Assembly: GCF_010119385.1 (NCBI RefSeq)
Contig: NZ_VFIE01000019.1
Location: forward strand, 355,465 to 419,464
Source of the DNA: Nesterenkonia haasae
GTDB taxonomy: Bacteria > Actinomycetota > Actinomycetes > Actinomycetales > Micrococcaceae
Direction of reading: 5' to 3'
Length of the DNA: 64,000 nucleotides
Shown: one piece after another, positions 53,838-62,459 of the stretch
Layout: each line of letters starts with the position of its first letter
Position numbering within the stretch: position 1 is the first letter of the stretch
Notes under the pieces: model-generated
Told to the model about the DNA's origin: nothing
The model's database searches: none
Seen by the model: only the letters and a program-made list of their open reading frames with translations
Program-made: the position numbers and the translations under genes

Positions 53838-54536
53838 ATGGCACCACGCCCTCCCGGCCGTCCCCGCGAGTTCGATCGAGACGACGCACTGCGACAGGCG
53901 GCCCACCTGTTCTGGTTACACGGTTTCTCAGGCACCTCGACTCGCATGCTCACCGCGGCGCTGCGCATCTCAAGTTCAAGCCTCTACGCATCTTTCGGAA
54001 CGAAGGCCGAACTTTTCGATGAGGCGGTCCGCGCCTACGCTCTGCGTTACAGCGCAATCTACGATCGGGCGCTGGGCGAGTCCACGGTGACTAGCGTGAT
54101 CCAACGCTTGCTCCTTGAGTCAGTGGCTGAATTTACGCGAACCAATGAAGGGCACCCCGGCTGCCTCACCAACAGTGGCGTCATGTCCGACACTTCGGCA
54201 ACCCTGGACGTCCGCGCGTTCGTCGCCGATCTGCAACGTGCAGACGAAGCACGCCTGCGCGATCGCCTCGAACAAGCAGCCCTGGACGGTTCTCTCTCGC
54301 AGACCGTGAATCCCTTCGATTTAGCAGAATTGATACAGACGATCTGGCAAGGGCTCTCGACTCGAGCCGAGCTGGGTGCTTCCCGGGATGAGCTCCTCAA
54401 CGTGGCCGACCTAGCACTACAGCTCATCTCGAGCGTGATTCAAGAGACGGTCCTGGATCGCCCTACAGGCTCCTCCTGCCAGCGCGCGCCTGACCCGCGT
54501 GATGAAGGCAGCGTAGTTTCCCGCCACGAGGACTGA
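53838..54536 (+). CDS. TetR-family regulator
   Basis: A 232-residue repressor of the larger AcrR/YxaF-like type. PPGRPREFDRDDALRQAAHL leads into the HTH (WLHGFSGTSTRMLTAALRIS, SSSLYASFGTKAELFDEAV). The ligand domain has ALRYSAIYDRALGES, GCLTNSGVM and ELIQTIWQGLSTRAELGAS. About 30 polar residues trail the last helix. ATG 53838 directly precedes the family start; a longer upstream frame is antisense to the hydrolase gene. Target: the divergent hydrolase. Confidence 0.88.
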   Translation: MAPRPPGRPREFDRDDALRQAAHLFWLHGFSGTSTRMLTAALRISSSSLYASFGTKAELFDEAVRAYALRYSAIYDRALGESTVTSVIQRLLLESVAEFTRTNEGHPGCLTNSGVMSDTSATLDVRAFVADLQRADEARLRDRLEQAALDGSLSQTVNPFDLAELIQTIWQGLSTRAELGASRDELLNVADLALQLISSVIQETVLDRPTGSSCQRAPDPRDEGSVVSRHED

Positions 54537-54781
54537 CCCGAGGCTAGAGGTCGGCGAGGTATATCTTCACCACGGAGCCTGAGGCTGGGTCGGAGAACGA
54601 GCCGCGTCCCAGGAACGTTATGGGGCAGAACGCCATCCATGGAGAAGGAGCTCAGGGGTACTGCACATGTATCGCCAGCCGCGGCGAAAAGTTGCTTCCG
54701 GTGCCTGGTCAATTTACCTTTTACAACCTGGCACATTTCGTCGGCGTAGTATCCCTACACCGTCAGGACGGTCTTCTGCCG
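54537..54781. other. Convergent gap
   Basis: Between the tetR and amidohydrolase 3' ends. A 6-bp palindromic stem (ACCGTC-AG-GACGGT, 54759-54772) near the amidohydrolase stop may be a weak terminator. Nothing else seen. Confidence 0.3.
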
Positions 54782-56353
54782 TCACTCCACTGAGTGGTCG
54801 GCCTCCTCGGTTTCGAACGCAGGCGGGTTGACTGCTTCCTCCCAGGCGTCCTCCCCGATCTGTTCTCGCAGATAGTCCAGGGAGTCCCCGGCCAGGCGGC
54901 GGGCCCGGTCCAGGCTTTCCTGCTCCACCAGACGTCCCTCGTGTTTCACGACCCGGCCTCCGACCATCACCGTATCGACCTCTGAGCGCTGCGCCTGAAA
55001 GACGATGTGGTGCTCTGGTTCAGACATAGGAGACATCGACGCCGTTTCACCGCGCAGCATCACCAAGTCTGCTGCTTTGCCAGGGGTGATGGATCCCAGT
55101 TGTGCTCCCATTTGTAGCGCGTCAGCACCGCCTTGGGTGGCGAAGCCGAGGACATCGTTGACCCGGAGTTCGTTGTTGATGACTGTGCGATCCTCTTCGT
55201 GGGCTTCCATGTGGGCAAGACCTCGTTCGGCGTTGAGTGTCGCGCGCATCGCGGCGAACATATCTGCGCTCCACCACAGCGAGGTGTCCATAGACAGCGA
55301 GATCGGTATGCCATGCGATCGAACCTCCCCGGTAGGCGGATAGCCTTGTCCCGCGTTGAGCTCGGACTCAGCAGAGATCGAGACATTGCCCCCGGTTTCA
55401 GCGAGCAGTTCATAAGAGTCCGCTTGCAGGCTGGCGGCATGTACGTAGGTATTGGTCGGCAGTAGGAAACCGTTGTCGTGCAGATTCCTGATCGCCACAT
55501 CGAGGGGGTAGCCCCACACTCCGGCGTGCAGGGTCACCGGTAGTCCACGGTCCACGGCGTACTCCCAAGCCGGCCGTTCGGGGAACTCCGGATCCTCACC
55601 TCCACCGTCCCAAGCCAATTGCAACGTCACCAACTCTTCAGTGCTGTTGAAGGCAGAAGGGAAGTGTTGGTCGAGCATCCGGTCGATATCTCCGGAAGGA
55701 ACCCAGTTCTGGGGCAAGTCGAAAATGTTTCCATACGCCAGGCGGGCGCGTCCCTGGGAATCAAAGAGAGCTTCGACTGCAGCATCGGCGTGCTCCGGGG
55801 TCCGCAGACCATGGGACCAGTCCACACTGGTGGTGACACCGGAGTCGAGGGCTTCGACCATAGAGAGGTAATTTCCGGCGTAGACATCCTCGGGGCGCCA
55901 CAGTTCACCCCATTGCTGGTAGATCCACTGAAAATAGTTCGTGATAGTCCAGTCGGCACCGACCCCGCGCAATACGGACTGCCACATGTGGCGATGAGTA
56001 TCAATCATTCCGGGCATAAGCACAGCCCCGGCGGCGTCGATCTCTGCCGCGTCATCAGGGACACTGAGCCCCGGGCCCACAGCTTGAACAACGCCGTTAT
56101 GGATGAGGACGTCCGCGTCAGCGATGGTGCCCAGATCCCGGTCCTGAGTCACGACGTGGGCGCGGCGGAACACCACAGCCTGGCCCTCCTGAAACCGGGC
56201 AGCGGGATCGGCCTGGCGTTCACGCACAACTGCGTAGCCTCCCGTACCAAGAATGCCGACTCCGGCAGTCGCCCCCACTCCTAGCAGAAACGAGCGACGA
56301 TCAAGAGCGTTTTTAGCATCAGTCCGCGCAGCAGACGGGGTGGAATCGACCAT
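54782..56353 (-). CDS. Tat-exported amidohydrolase (TRZ/ATZ, cytosine-deaminase-like)
   Basis: A 523-residue metal-dependent hydrolase. The N-terminus DRRSFLLGVGATAGVGILGT is a twin-arginine signal (RRSFL at 19-23), so the folded enzyme is exported. Catalytic part: MPGMIDTHRHMWQSVLRGVG (H-x-H), GVTTSVDWSHGLRTPEHADA, VTLHAGVWGYPLDVAI with a metal His, HAASLQADSYEL and LSMDTSLWWSADMF with the metal Asp; C-terminal GSITPGKAADLVMLRG closes the composite beta domain. Export of this family is unusual. It diverges from a MarR gene with an operator in between. Substrate open (chlorinated or N-containing compounds in the family). Confidence 0.87.
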   Translation of the reverse strand: MVDSTPSAARTDAKNALDRRSFLLGVGATAGVGILGTGGYAVVRERQADPAARFQEGQAVVFRRAHVVTQDRDLGTIADADVLIHNGVVQAVGPGLSVPDDAAEIDAAGAVLMPGMIDTHRHMWQSVLRGVGADWTITNYFQWIYQQWGELWRPEDVYAGNYLSMVEALDSGVTTSVDWSHGLRTPEHADAAVEALFDSQGRARLAYGNIFDLPQNWVPSGDIDRMLDQHFPSAFNSTEELVTLQLAWDGGGEDPEFPERPAWEYAVDRGLPVTLHAGVWGYPLDVAIRNLHDNGFLLPTNTYVHAASLQADSYELLAETGGNVSISAESELNAGQGYPPTGEVRSHGIPISLSMDTSLWWSADMFAAMRATLNAERGLAHMEAHEEDRTVINNELRVNDVLGFATQGGADALQMGAQLGSITPGKAADLVMLRGETASMSPMSEPEHHIVFQAQRSEVDTVMVGGRVVKHEGRLVEQESLDRARRLAGDSLDYLREQIGEDAWEEAVNPPAFETEEADHSVE

Positions 56354-56372
56354 TTAATCCTCCTGGATATTT

Positions 56373-56390
56373 TATCTGTACCTACAGATA
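56373..56390. promoter_or_regulatory. MarR operator between amidohydrolase and marR
   Basis: TATCTGT-ACCT-ACAGATA, a perfect 18-bp inverted repeat 20 bp before the amidohydrolase start and 48 bp before the regulator start. Confidence 0.75.
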
Positions 56391-56437
56391 CTGTATCGAC
56401 GATCTTTTTTCTTGTTCCAAGCATTAAGATCTATGTC

Positions 56438-56932
56438 GTGACTGATCACACAGAGGCACCTGGTCCGACCGTCGACCCCGATGACTCGGAGCGTATTGAC
56501 GCTCTGAGCCTGGAGGTGTGGACGAATTTCCTGGAAGCACACACGCGGCTGATGCGCCTATTGGAGCGCGACCTGAAATCCTGGCATGGGATCACACTGG
56601 CTGAGTACGACGTGCTTCACCGGCTGGAGCAAGCTGCGGATACCCCCTTACGCATGTCAACACTGGCCCAGGCTCTGCTCTACACAACCGGGGGACTGAC
56701 TCGATTGATCGACAGGATGCAAGACCGCGACTTGATTGAACGTACCGCCTCCGCTTCTGACCGGCGAGTGACATACGTGGTACTGACCAGCAAAGGGCGG
56801 GCAACTCTCAGGCAAGTAGCGGGCACCCACCTGCGGGGTTTGCAACGTCACTTCGGGCGCCATCTAAAGGCCGAGGAGGCTGAAGCAGTATCAGCCTTTA
56901 TGCACCGACTGGCGCACATCGGCCAACCCTGA
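56438..56932 (+). CDS. MarR-family regulator
   Basis: A 164-residue winged-helix repressor. Dimer helices at both ends, wHTH at about 50-115: ITLAEYDVLHRLEQAADTPL, RMSTLAQALLYTTGGLTRLI, then the wing motif RTASASDRRVTYVVLTSKGR. GTG start, almost no visible ribosome site. It diverges from the Tat amidohydrolase; the palindrome at 56373-56390 should be its operator. Aromatic or phenolic ligands are common for the family; not shown here. Confidence 0.88.
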   Translation: MTDHTEAPGPTVDPDDSERIDALSLEVWTNFLEAHTRLMRLLERDLKSWHGITLAEYDVLHRLEQAADTPLRMSTLAQALLYTTGGLTRLIDRMQDRDLIERTASASDRRVTYVVLTSKGRATLRQVAGTHLRGLQRHFGRHLKAEEAEAVSAFMHRLAHIGQP

Positions 56933-57093
56933 CATTCCCAAGTTCTGCGCGAGGTCGTTCAATGACGCCTTCAGGTTCGAGTGCGCGACTGGAGTGCATG
57001 AGAGGCTGTGCGGGACTCCGGAGGGAAGTCCGGGAAGATGGCCCGGCAATCCGGGGATTTCAGACTCCGCCTTGAGACGACCCCTCATCCTGC

Positions 57094-58061
57094 CTACTGT
57101 GCGGAGTCCCACCACCAGAGTACTCGAAGTGCCTTCAGCGTCACCCATCTCGAAGGCTTCCCCGGTCCAGAATCCATCGGGAACCAGCTACGGCCTCGGT
57201 AGCTACTTCCCAAGCACCACCTGCCATCACCACGTTGCAATGACCTGAGCGTTCCACCGCCTCGGAAGTTCTCACGTCTGGTTCGGTGCCGTCGTGAGCA
57301 TTTGCCATACGAAAGTACTCCAGCGCCCTGAGTATGTTGTAGTGCCACCTCGGTGGGTAGCTGAGCTCGAGATATTCATCTTTTATCAACGCCCCCGTTG
57401 TGCGTCTGTACATCAGATGGCGGCTCAGCAAGTACTCTTCACCGCTCAAACGGGCCCGTTTGGAGGCTTGTGTGCCGCCAGAGGCCCGCTCGAATTCGAG
57501 TAGCCCCTCCAAGACGTTGATGGTGCTGTCGAAAGACGAACGTTGCGAACCCCTCTCACGTTCACAGTTCCATCCACCGTCTCCCAGCTTTTGTCCTACT
57601 AGAAGGGACGCAATTGCTTCCACTTCGACACCGAAATAGGCCCCCTGCCCCAGCGTGCGACCATTAATGCACTCCTCGACTTCACCCGACCAATACTCTT
57701 GCCCAGCGTGATCCCAGCGCGAATTTTGACCTACCAGCTGGACCGAGCGTTGAGCACCCTCAGACGTTGGATCGAGTCCAAAGTCCTGGAGTTGGGTAAG
57801 CGCCCAACACGTGGAGGTCCAGGGCTGTCCTTCACGACGCATCCGCTCCCATGTGAATCCCTGCGGGAGGAACGATCCCCCGTCCCATTGACCGTCCTCA
57901 TCCTGGAGAGCCAAGAGCCTCATCCCCCAGCCCTCCGTCTCTACTTTGAGCCGTTCTGCGGACCACTGACTCTCCGGGACATCCAACAGGTCACACATCA
58001 CCTGCCACCGAATTGCCGGATCACCTTTCATCAGCCACTCAATGACCGGAGCCGAGCTCAT
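57094..58061 (-). pseudogene. Squalene-cyclase/prenyltransferase-fold protein, frameshifted near the C-terminus
   Basis: The long frame (306 codons to 57141) has alpha/alpha-barrel repeats with Q/G-W motifs: GDPAIRWQVMCDLLDVPESQ, LLALQDEDGQWDGGSFLPQG, QKLGDGGWNCERERG and LSYPPRWHYNILRALEYFR. It then degenerates. The adjacent frame from about 57252 to 57094 supplies the missing end: RSLQRGDGRWCLGSSYRGRS, WFPMDSGPGKPSRWVTLKAL and RVLWWW, which fits the family's terminal repeat. A one-base loss (or two-base gain) at about 57246-57252 explains both. Could be a true lesion or a sequencing error. Function unknown in the group. Confidence 0.75.
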
Positions 58062-58206
58062 CAGCCCGTCCTTTCTTGCGTTTCGATGTCTCGATTGTAG
58101 GAGCGTTCGCGGTTATTCACGAGGGCCGAAATGCTGGAGGCCATCCACACCCACCTCCAGTTGTTCTTCGAGATCCGCGGATAGGCACCTAGGGGCGCCC
58201 GGCACT

Positions 58207-58701
58207 TCATCGTCGGCGACGAGGTGCGGCTGAGCGCGGCGGGGCGGCTCGGAGGTGCCCAGCCACCTTTCCCAGGATTCGCGCGAGATCATCGACATCA
58301 GCCTCCGAGAGGCTCGCGAACAATAATTCACGCACCACCCGGATGTGGCCGGGAAAGACTTCCTGCAGCACTTCCCGGCCAGCACCCGTGATAGCAGCCA
58401 CAGTGCTGCGCTCATCATCAGGTGAGGGAGAGCGAGTGATGAGCTCACGTTGCTCGAGGAGCTGTGCCTGATAGGTCAATCCACTCCGGCTGTACACCAC
58501 TCCATCGGCGAGGTCGGTCATACGCAGCGTGCCATCCGGTGAATCACCAAGACGTGCAAGCAGCTGGAACTGTACGTAGCTCAGCGCCCCAACGTCACGC
58601 AGCTGTTTCTCAACAGCAGGCCGCAAGAGGCTGCTCACTTCTGTGAAGGCGAAGTAAGCACTGAGCTGGGTGGGAGTCAAGGAAACGGGGGTATCAGTCA
58701 T
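58207..58701 (-). CDS. MarR-family regulator
   Basis: A 164-residue winged-helix protein: VQFQLLARLGDSPDGTLRMT, DLADGVVYSRSGLTYQAQLL, RSPSPDDERSTVAAITGAGR (wing), followed by the C-terminal dimer helix and a basic tail (RSAAPRRRR). The start lies 93 bp from the divergent quinone-oxidoreductase-like gene; the two identical palindromes between them point to dual control. Family members often answer to quinones or electrophiles, which would fit the partner enzyme; this is inference. Confidence 0.88.
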   Translation of the reverse strand: MTDTPVSLTPTQLSAYFAFTEVSSLLRPAVEKQLRDVGALSYVQFQLLARLGDSPDGTLRMTDLADGVVYSRSGLTYQAQLLEQRELITRSPSPDDERSTVAAITGAGREVLQEVFPGHIRVVRELLFASLSEADVDDLARILGKVAGHLRAAPPRSAAPRRRR

Positions 58702-58719
58702 GCTCCCATTCTAGGGATT

Positions 58720-58735
58720 GCTTCGAATTCGAAGT
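58720..58735. promoter_or_regulatory. MarR operator, marR side
   Basis: Core CTTCGAATTCGAAG is a perfect palindrome (58721-58734), in the form GCTTCGAATTCGAAGT. Confidence 0.8.
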
Positions 58736-58756
58736 AGTGCTACATTTCTCTTACTT

Positions 58757-58772
58757 GCTTCGAATTCGAAGC
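58757..58772. promoter_or_regulatory. MarR operator, oxidoreductase side
   Basis: GCTTCGAATTCGAAGC, perfect 16-bp palindrome. Same core as at 58721, 37 bp away (about 3.5 turns). Confidence 0.85.
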
Positions 58773-58793
58773 ACTTTAAGAGAGGAGATGGAC

Positions 58794-59726
58794 ATGAAGG
58801 CAGCACAGTTCAAAGAGACGGGTGGACCAGAGGTCCTCCGCCTAGTAGAGATCAACCAACCAACCCCGGCAGCAGGAGAGGTGCGACTGCGGGTCGCAGC
58901 CTCAGCTTTCAACGCTGCCGACGACGGCATGCGAGCTGGCTTCCTGCCGATCCCGATTGAACTGCCTCATGTGCCCGGTTACGACGTCTCCGGTACGGTC
59001 GACGCCATCGGGGAAGGTGTCGAAGGATTCGCTATCGGTGATGCGGTGGTTGGCTTCCTCCCCATGGAACGCGACGGGGGTGCAGCGGAGTACGTCGTCG
59101 CTCCTGAAAGTGCGATCGCACCTGCTCCTGCGAGCATTCCGCTGACCGATGCGGCAGCATTGCCGTCGGTGGCTCTAACTGCCTGGCAAGCGCTGTTTGA
59201 CGATGGAGCGTTATCAGCAGGACAGCGCGTCCTGATCGTCGGCGCGGGAGGCGTCGTCGGCAAATATGCCATTCAACTCGCTAAGCGCGCCGGGGTCTAT
59301 GTGATCGCCACGGCGAGTCCGCGCAGCAACAGTGCAGTGCGCGCAGCGGGCGCAGACGAGATCATCAATCACACGGAGACGAACGTCCGCGACGCCGTCT
59401 CTGAACAGGTTGATGTTCTGCTGAATCTCGCTCCGATCGAGCCGGAACAGTTTGCCGCTTTGGTCGGGCTGGTGCGCGACGGCGGAGTCGTTGTGAGCAC
59501 TACCGCATGGATGACTACGCCCAGCGACGAGACTCGTGGGGTACGGTCGGCAACGGTTTTTGTGTTGAGCAATCGAGAGCGGCTGACGGAGCTCGTCTCA
59601 CTCGTGGATAAGAAGGAACTTCACGTGGAGGTGACGCGACGGATATCGCTCGCAGAGTTACCTGCTCTTCATGCCGAAGCGAACACCGGTCGGGTTGCTG
59701 GGAAGGTGGTTGTCATTCCCAGCTGA
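58794..59726 (+). CDS. NADP-dependent oxidoreductase (MDR, quinone oxidoreductase-like)
   Basis: A 310-residue medium-chain reductase. N-terminal GroES part: KETGGPEVLRLVEINQPTPA, SAFNAADDGMRAGFLP and PGYDVSGTVDAIGEGVEGF; cofactor domain VLIVGAGGVVGKYAIQLAKR with the A-x-G-G-V-G loop. No zinc ligands. C-terminal GRVAGKVVVIPS. ATG 58794 follows GAGGAG by 6 bp; an ATG two codons earlier abuts the ribosome site. Under the divergent MarR via twin operators. Likely a quinone/enal reductase in an electrophile-response unit. Confidence 0.9.
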   Translation: MKAAQFKETGGPEVLRLVEINQPTPAAGEVRLRVAASAFNAADDGMRAGFLPIPIELPHVPGYDVSGTVDAIGEGVEGFAIGDAVVGFLPMERDGGAAEYVVAPESAIAPAPASIPLTDAAALPSVALTAWQALFDDGALSAGQRVLIVGAGGVVGKYAIQLAKRAGVYVIATASPRSNSAVRAAGADEIINHTETNVRDAVSEQVDVLLNLAPIEPEQFAALVGLVRDGGVVVSTTAWMTTPSDETRGVRSATVFVLSNRERLTELVSLVDKKELHVEVTRRISLAELPALHAEANTGRVAGKVVVIPS

Positions 59727-59920
59727 TGCGGCGATGGCCAGGCCTCTGGGGCCACTGCTCCCGCTCCCACGGAGTAGACAGTCTCTCGATGCGCTTCATG
59801 CTCATCAAGCCGCCTCATCACGAAGGCGCAGACAGTTTCATAGCGCGGGCCACAGCGGCAAACAGCGACAGGTCGATGCTGGTCTTGCCAAAGGTGTTCT
59901 ACAGGTCTACGATTTCGCGA

Positions 59921-61285
59921 GTGCCAAATAAAGGCCCTTCTCCTGCGGGGGCAGTCAAAAATAGAGGGCTCCGCCCAGCTCAATCAATCTTCCTTGGTTT
60001 CCTCCTAGTCATCTGCGCAGGAACTGGCTTTCTCATGCTGCCGGAGGCAACTGCGGACGGGGTCAGTGCAGGCTTCTTAACCGCACTGTTCACCGCAACC
60101 TCAGCTGTGTGCGTGACGGGACTGATCGTCGAAGACACTCCCGTCTACTGGTCCGGGTTCGGTCAGGCCGTCATCCTCGTGCTCATCCAGCTCGGTGGAC
60201 TCGGGGTGATGACATTCGCCAGCGTCATTGGTCTGGCCGTGTTACGAAAGTTCTCCCTCCGGAGGAAACTCGTCGCGGCAGCCGAGTCCAAAAGCGCAGG
60301 CTTGGAAGATATGCGCTCGGTAGTCACCGGGATCGTGAAGATCTCCCTCTCGATCGAGGCAGTTCTGGCCCTCATCCTCACGCTGCGCTTCTGGCTGACT
60401 TACGAAGAGACCTTCGGTGACGCGCTCTGGCTGGGGGTATTCCATTCCGTCTCCGCTTTCAACAACGCTGGCTTCGCGCTCTTCAGCGACTCGATGATGA
60501 GATTCGTCTCGGACCCGATTGTCTGTCTGCCCATGGCCGCAGCTATCATTCTGGGCGGTCTCGGCTTCCCCGTCATCGTCCAGCTGCGCAAGCACATACG
60601 CACGCCCCGGTTATGGTCAATGCATACCAGGTTGGTACTTGTGGGTACCGCATTGCTACTTTTCTTGGGCACTGCTCTGGTCACAGCTCTGGAATGGTCA
60701 AATCCTAGAACCCTGGGGCCGTTGAGCTGGCCAGATAAGGTGCTGGCTGCGTTCTTTCAATCCGTGCAGACTCGTACTGCCGGGTTCAACAGCGTAGACA
60801 TAGGAGAGATGGAGGCGACCACCTGGCTTGGAATGGACCTTCTGATGTTCATCGGCGGTGGGCCAGCAGGCACAGCTGGGGGTATCAAGATCACCACTAT
60901 CGGAGTCCTGCTGTTCATTATCATCGCCGAATTGCGTGGAGAGGCTGCAGTCAACGTCTTTGGAAAGAGACTCTCCCGAGCGGTACACCGCCAAGCCATC
61001 ACTGTGGTGATGCTCGCCATGGCACTCATCGCCGGATGCACCGGCACCCTCATGGTGATCTCCGGACTGCCACTGGATGCGGTACTCTTCGAGACCTTCT
61101 CAGCCTTCGCCACGGTCGGCCTGTCGACCGGCATCACCGCAGAGCTTCCGGCGGCAGGGCAGATCATACTGGTCCTGCTGATGTTTATCGGAAGGATCGG
61201 CCCCATCACTTTCGCCTCAGTACTCGCCCTGCGCGAACGTCGTCTGCACTACGAACTCCCTAAAGAAAGGCCCATCATTGGCTAG
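59921..61285 (+). CDS. ktrB: Potassium uptake protein, KtrB/TrkH type
   Basis: Ion-conducting subunit of a Ktr-like K+ system, 454 residues with the four pore repeats of the family. Filter-like motifs are ATSAVCVTGLIV, SVSAFNNAGFAL, QTRTAGFNSVDI and FATVGLSTGITA; the third repeat's gate region contains GGGPAGTAGGIKITT. The start is uncertain: GTG 59921 gives a normal KtrB length; ATG 59876 with CAGGT upstream adds 15 residues; the open frame goes back to 59726. The stop overlaps ktrA by 8 bp. The large interval between the start and the upstream stop may carry control signals I cannot read. Confidence 0.88.
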   Translation: MPNKGPSPAGAVKNRGLRPAQSIFLGFLLVICAGTGFLMLPEATADGVSAGFLTALFTATSAVCVTGLIVEDTPVYWSGFGQAVILVLIQLGGLGVMTFASVIGLAVLRKFSLRRKLVAAAESKSAGLEDMRSVVTGIVKISLSIEAVLALILTLRFWLTYEETFGDALWLGVFHSVSAFNNAGFALFSDSMMRFVSDPIVCLPMAAAIILGGLGFPVIVQLRKHIRTPRLWSMHTRLVLVGTALLLFLGTALVTALEWSNPRTLGPLSWPDKVLAAFFQSVQTRTAGFNSVDIGEMEATTWLGMDLLMFIGGGPAGTAGGIKITTIGVLLFIIIAELRGEAAVNVFGKRLSRAVHRQAITVVMLAMALIAGCTGTLMVISGLPLDAVLFETFSAFATVGLSTGITAELPAAGQIILVLLMFIGRIGPITFASVLALRERRLHYELPKERPIIG

Positions 61286-61973
61286 TTTCAAACTCTTCGG
61301 CGGAACCAGCCCAACCGATGTCGCGGCACCGGATTCTGTGGCCGTCATCGGACTTGGTCGGTTCGGCCGTGCACTGGCGCTGGAACTCATGGCCCACGGC
61401 ACCCAGGTGCTCGGCATTGACAACCGCGAAGACGTTGTTCAGTCGCTCAACGGCCAACTGACTCACGTGGTAACCGGTGACGGCACCAAGGAGGACGTGC
61501 TTCGTCAACTTTCTGTCCATGAGTTCGATCATGCAGTCGTCGCCGTAGCGGGCAATCTGGAAGCAAGCATCCTTACTACCTCGCTCTTGCTGCGATTCGG
61601 GGTGCGCGAAGTCTGGGCCAAGGCCACCAGCGAGGCCCACCGAGACATACTCGCCCAGCTCAACGTCCGGCATATCGTGTTTCCGGAACAGGACATGGGC
61701 CGTCGCGTGGCGCACATGGTTCGTGGAAGTCTGCAAGACTATGTCTTGGTTGACGAAGATTTTGCGCTGGCGAAAACAAACCCTCCCACCGCGCTCGTCG
61801 GTAAGCAGCTTGGCGAGCTGAACACGACAACCAAACACGGAGTGACGATCACGGCCGTGCGGAAAGAAGGCTCCTGGGCACCGGCAACTCCGCAGACAGT
61901 GCTCGCGGCCGACGACGTCGTTCTTGTTTCCGGACCCGCCAAACAGACCGAGGGATTCAGCAGACTCAAGTGA
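61278..61973 (+). CDS. ktrA: Potassium uptake regulatory protein KtrA/TrkA (RCK)
   Basis: Cytosolic RCK gating subunit, 231 residues. RCK_N with the nucleotide-binding VAVIGLGRFGRALALELMA at about 18-36 and an acidic residue ending strand 2 (GIDNRE); RCK_C (about 150-228) with LGELNTTTKHGVTITAVRKE. This ring binds ATP/ADP, and in related systems c-di-AMP, to control KtrB. TTG start with AAGAAAGG 7 bp upstream, and an 8-bp overlap with ktrB: translationally coupled. Confidence 0.93.
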   Translation: MASFKLFGGTSPTDVAAPDSVAVIGLGRFGRALALELMAHGTQVLGIDNREDVVQSLNGQLTHVVTGDGTKEDVLRQLSVHEFDHAVVAVAGNLEASILTTSLLLRFGVREVWAKATSEAHRDILAQLNVRHIVFPEQDMGRRVAHMVRGSLQDYVLVDEDFALAKTNPPTALVGKQLGELNTTTKHGVTITAVRKEGSWAPATPQTVLAADDVVLVSGPAKQTEGFSRLK

Positions 61974-61991
61974 GTTAACCCTCAGGGACCT

Positions 61992-62459
61992 TCACGAGCG
62001 GGCGCGCTGATCATCCGTCGAGAAACCCTCCCTTGCTGTGCGTTCATCCAGCGACTCAAGCTCCTGAAAGAACGTCACCTGCGAACCACCAGGAGCTAAG
62101 AATCGCGCGTTCAAGGTTTGAAACGGAGTGTGGACCACGGGCGACAGCTGTTCTGCCCCGGAGGCGGCAACCGCACGGACTGTTTTTTCCGTGTCCTGGA
62201 CTTCCAGCGCGATCCGCAACCTCGGACCTTCAGGGGTGGGAGCTTTTTCAATGGCGTCGATGGCGCGGACATGTGTGGGGGTCGCAAGCTCGACCGTCGC
62301 GATTCCTGCGTGCAGTATGGACACCCGATCTTCCCCCTCGGTGGCGAAGGCAGGCTGTTCCGGCATGCCCAGTACGTCACGGTAGAACCGGAGGGCTTCA
62401 TCGAAGTCGTCTGTCTCGATGATCAAACGGAGCTGTTTGGGGGCGTCTTGTTGAGTCAT
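61992..62459 (-). CDS. VOC (glyoxalase/bleomycin-resistance fold) protein
   Basis: A 155-residue protein of the vicinal oxygen chelate superfamily. LRLIIETDDFDEALRFYRDV is the typical start of the first beta-alpha-beta-beta-beta unit, and LSPVVHTPFQTLNARFLAPG and GSQVTFFQEL the second. Some metal ligands (His/Glu) of active members are present only in part, so a binding protein is as likely as an enzyme. ATG 62459 lies 62 bp inside the 3' end of the MerR gene on the same strand. Regulator and VOC protein are cotranscribed. Confidence 0.8.
   Translation of the reverse strand: MTQQDAPKQLRLIIETDDFDEALRFYRDVLGMPEQPAFATEGEDRVSILHAGIATVELATPTHVRAIDAIEKAPTPEGPRLRIALEVQDTEKTVRAVAASGAEQLSPVVHTPFQTLNARFLAPGGSQVTFFQELESLDERTAREGFSTDDQRARS

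Noticed and set aside
58131..58184. Short frame MLEAIHTHLQLFFEIRG
   Set aside because: 17 codons, no ribosome site; could be the tail of a lost gene but cannot be supported.
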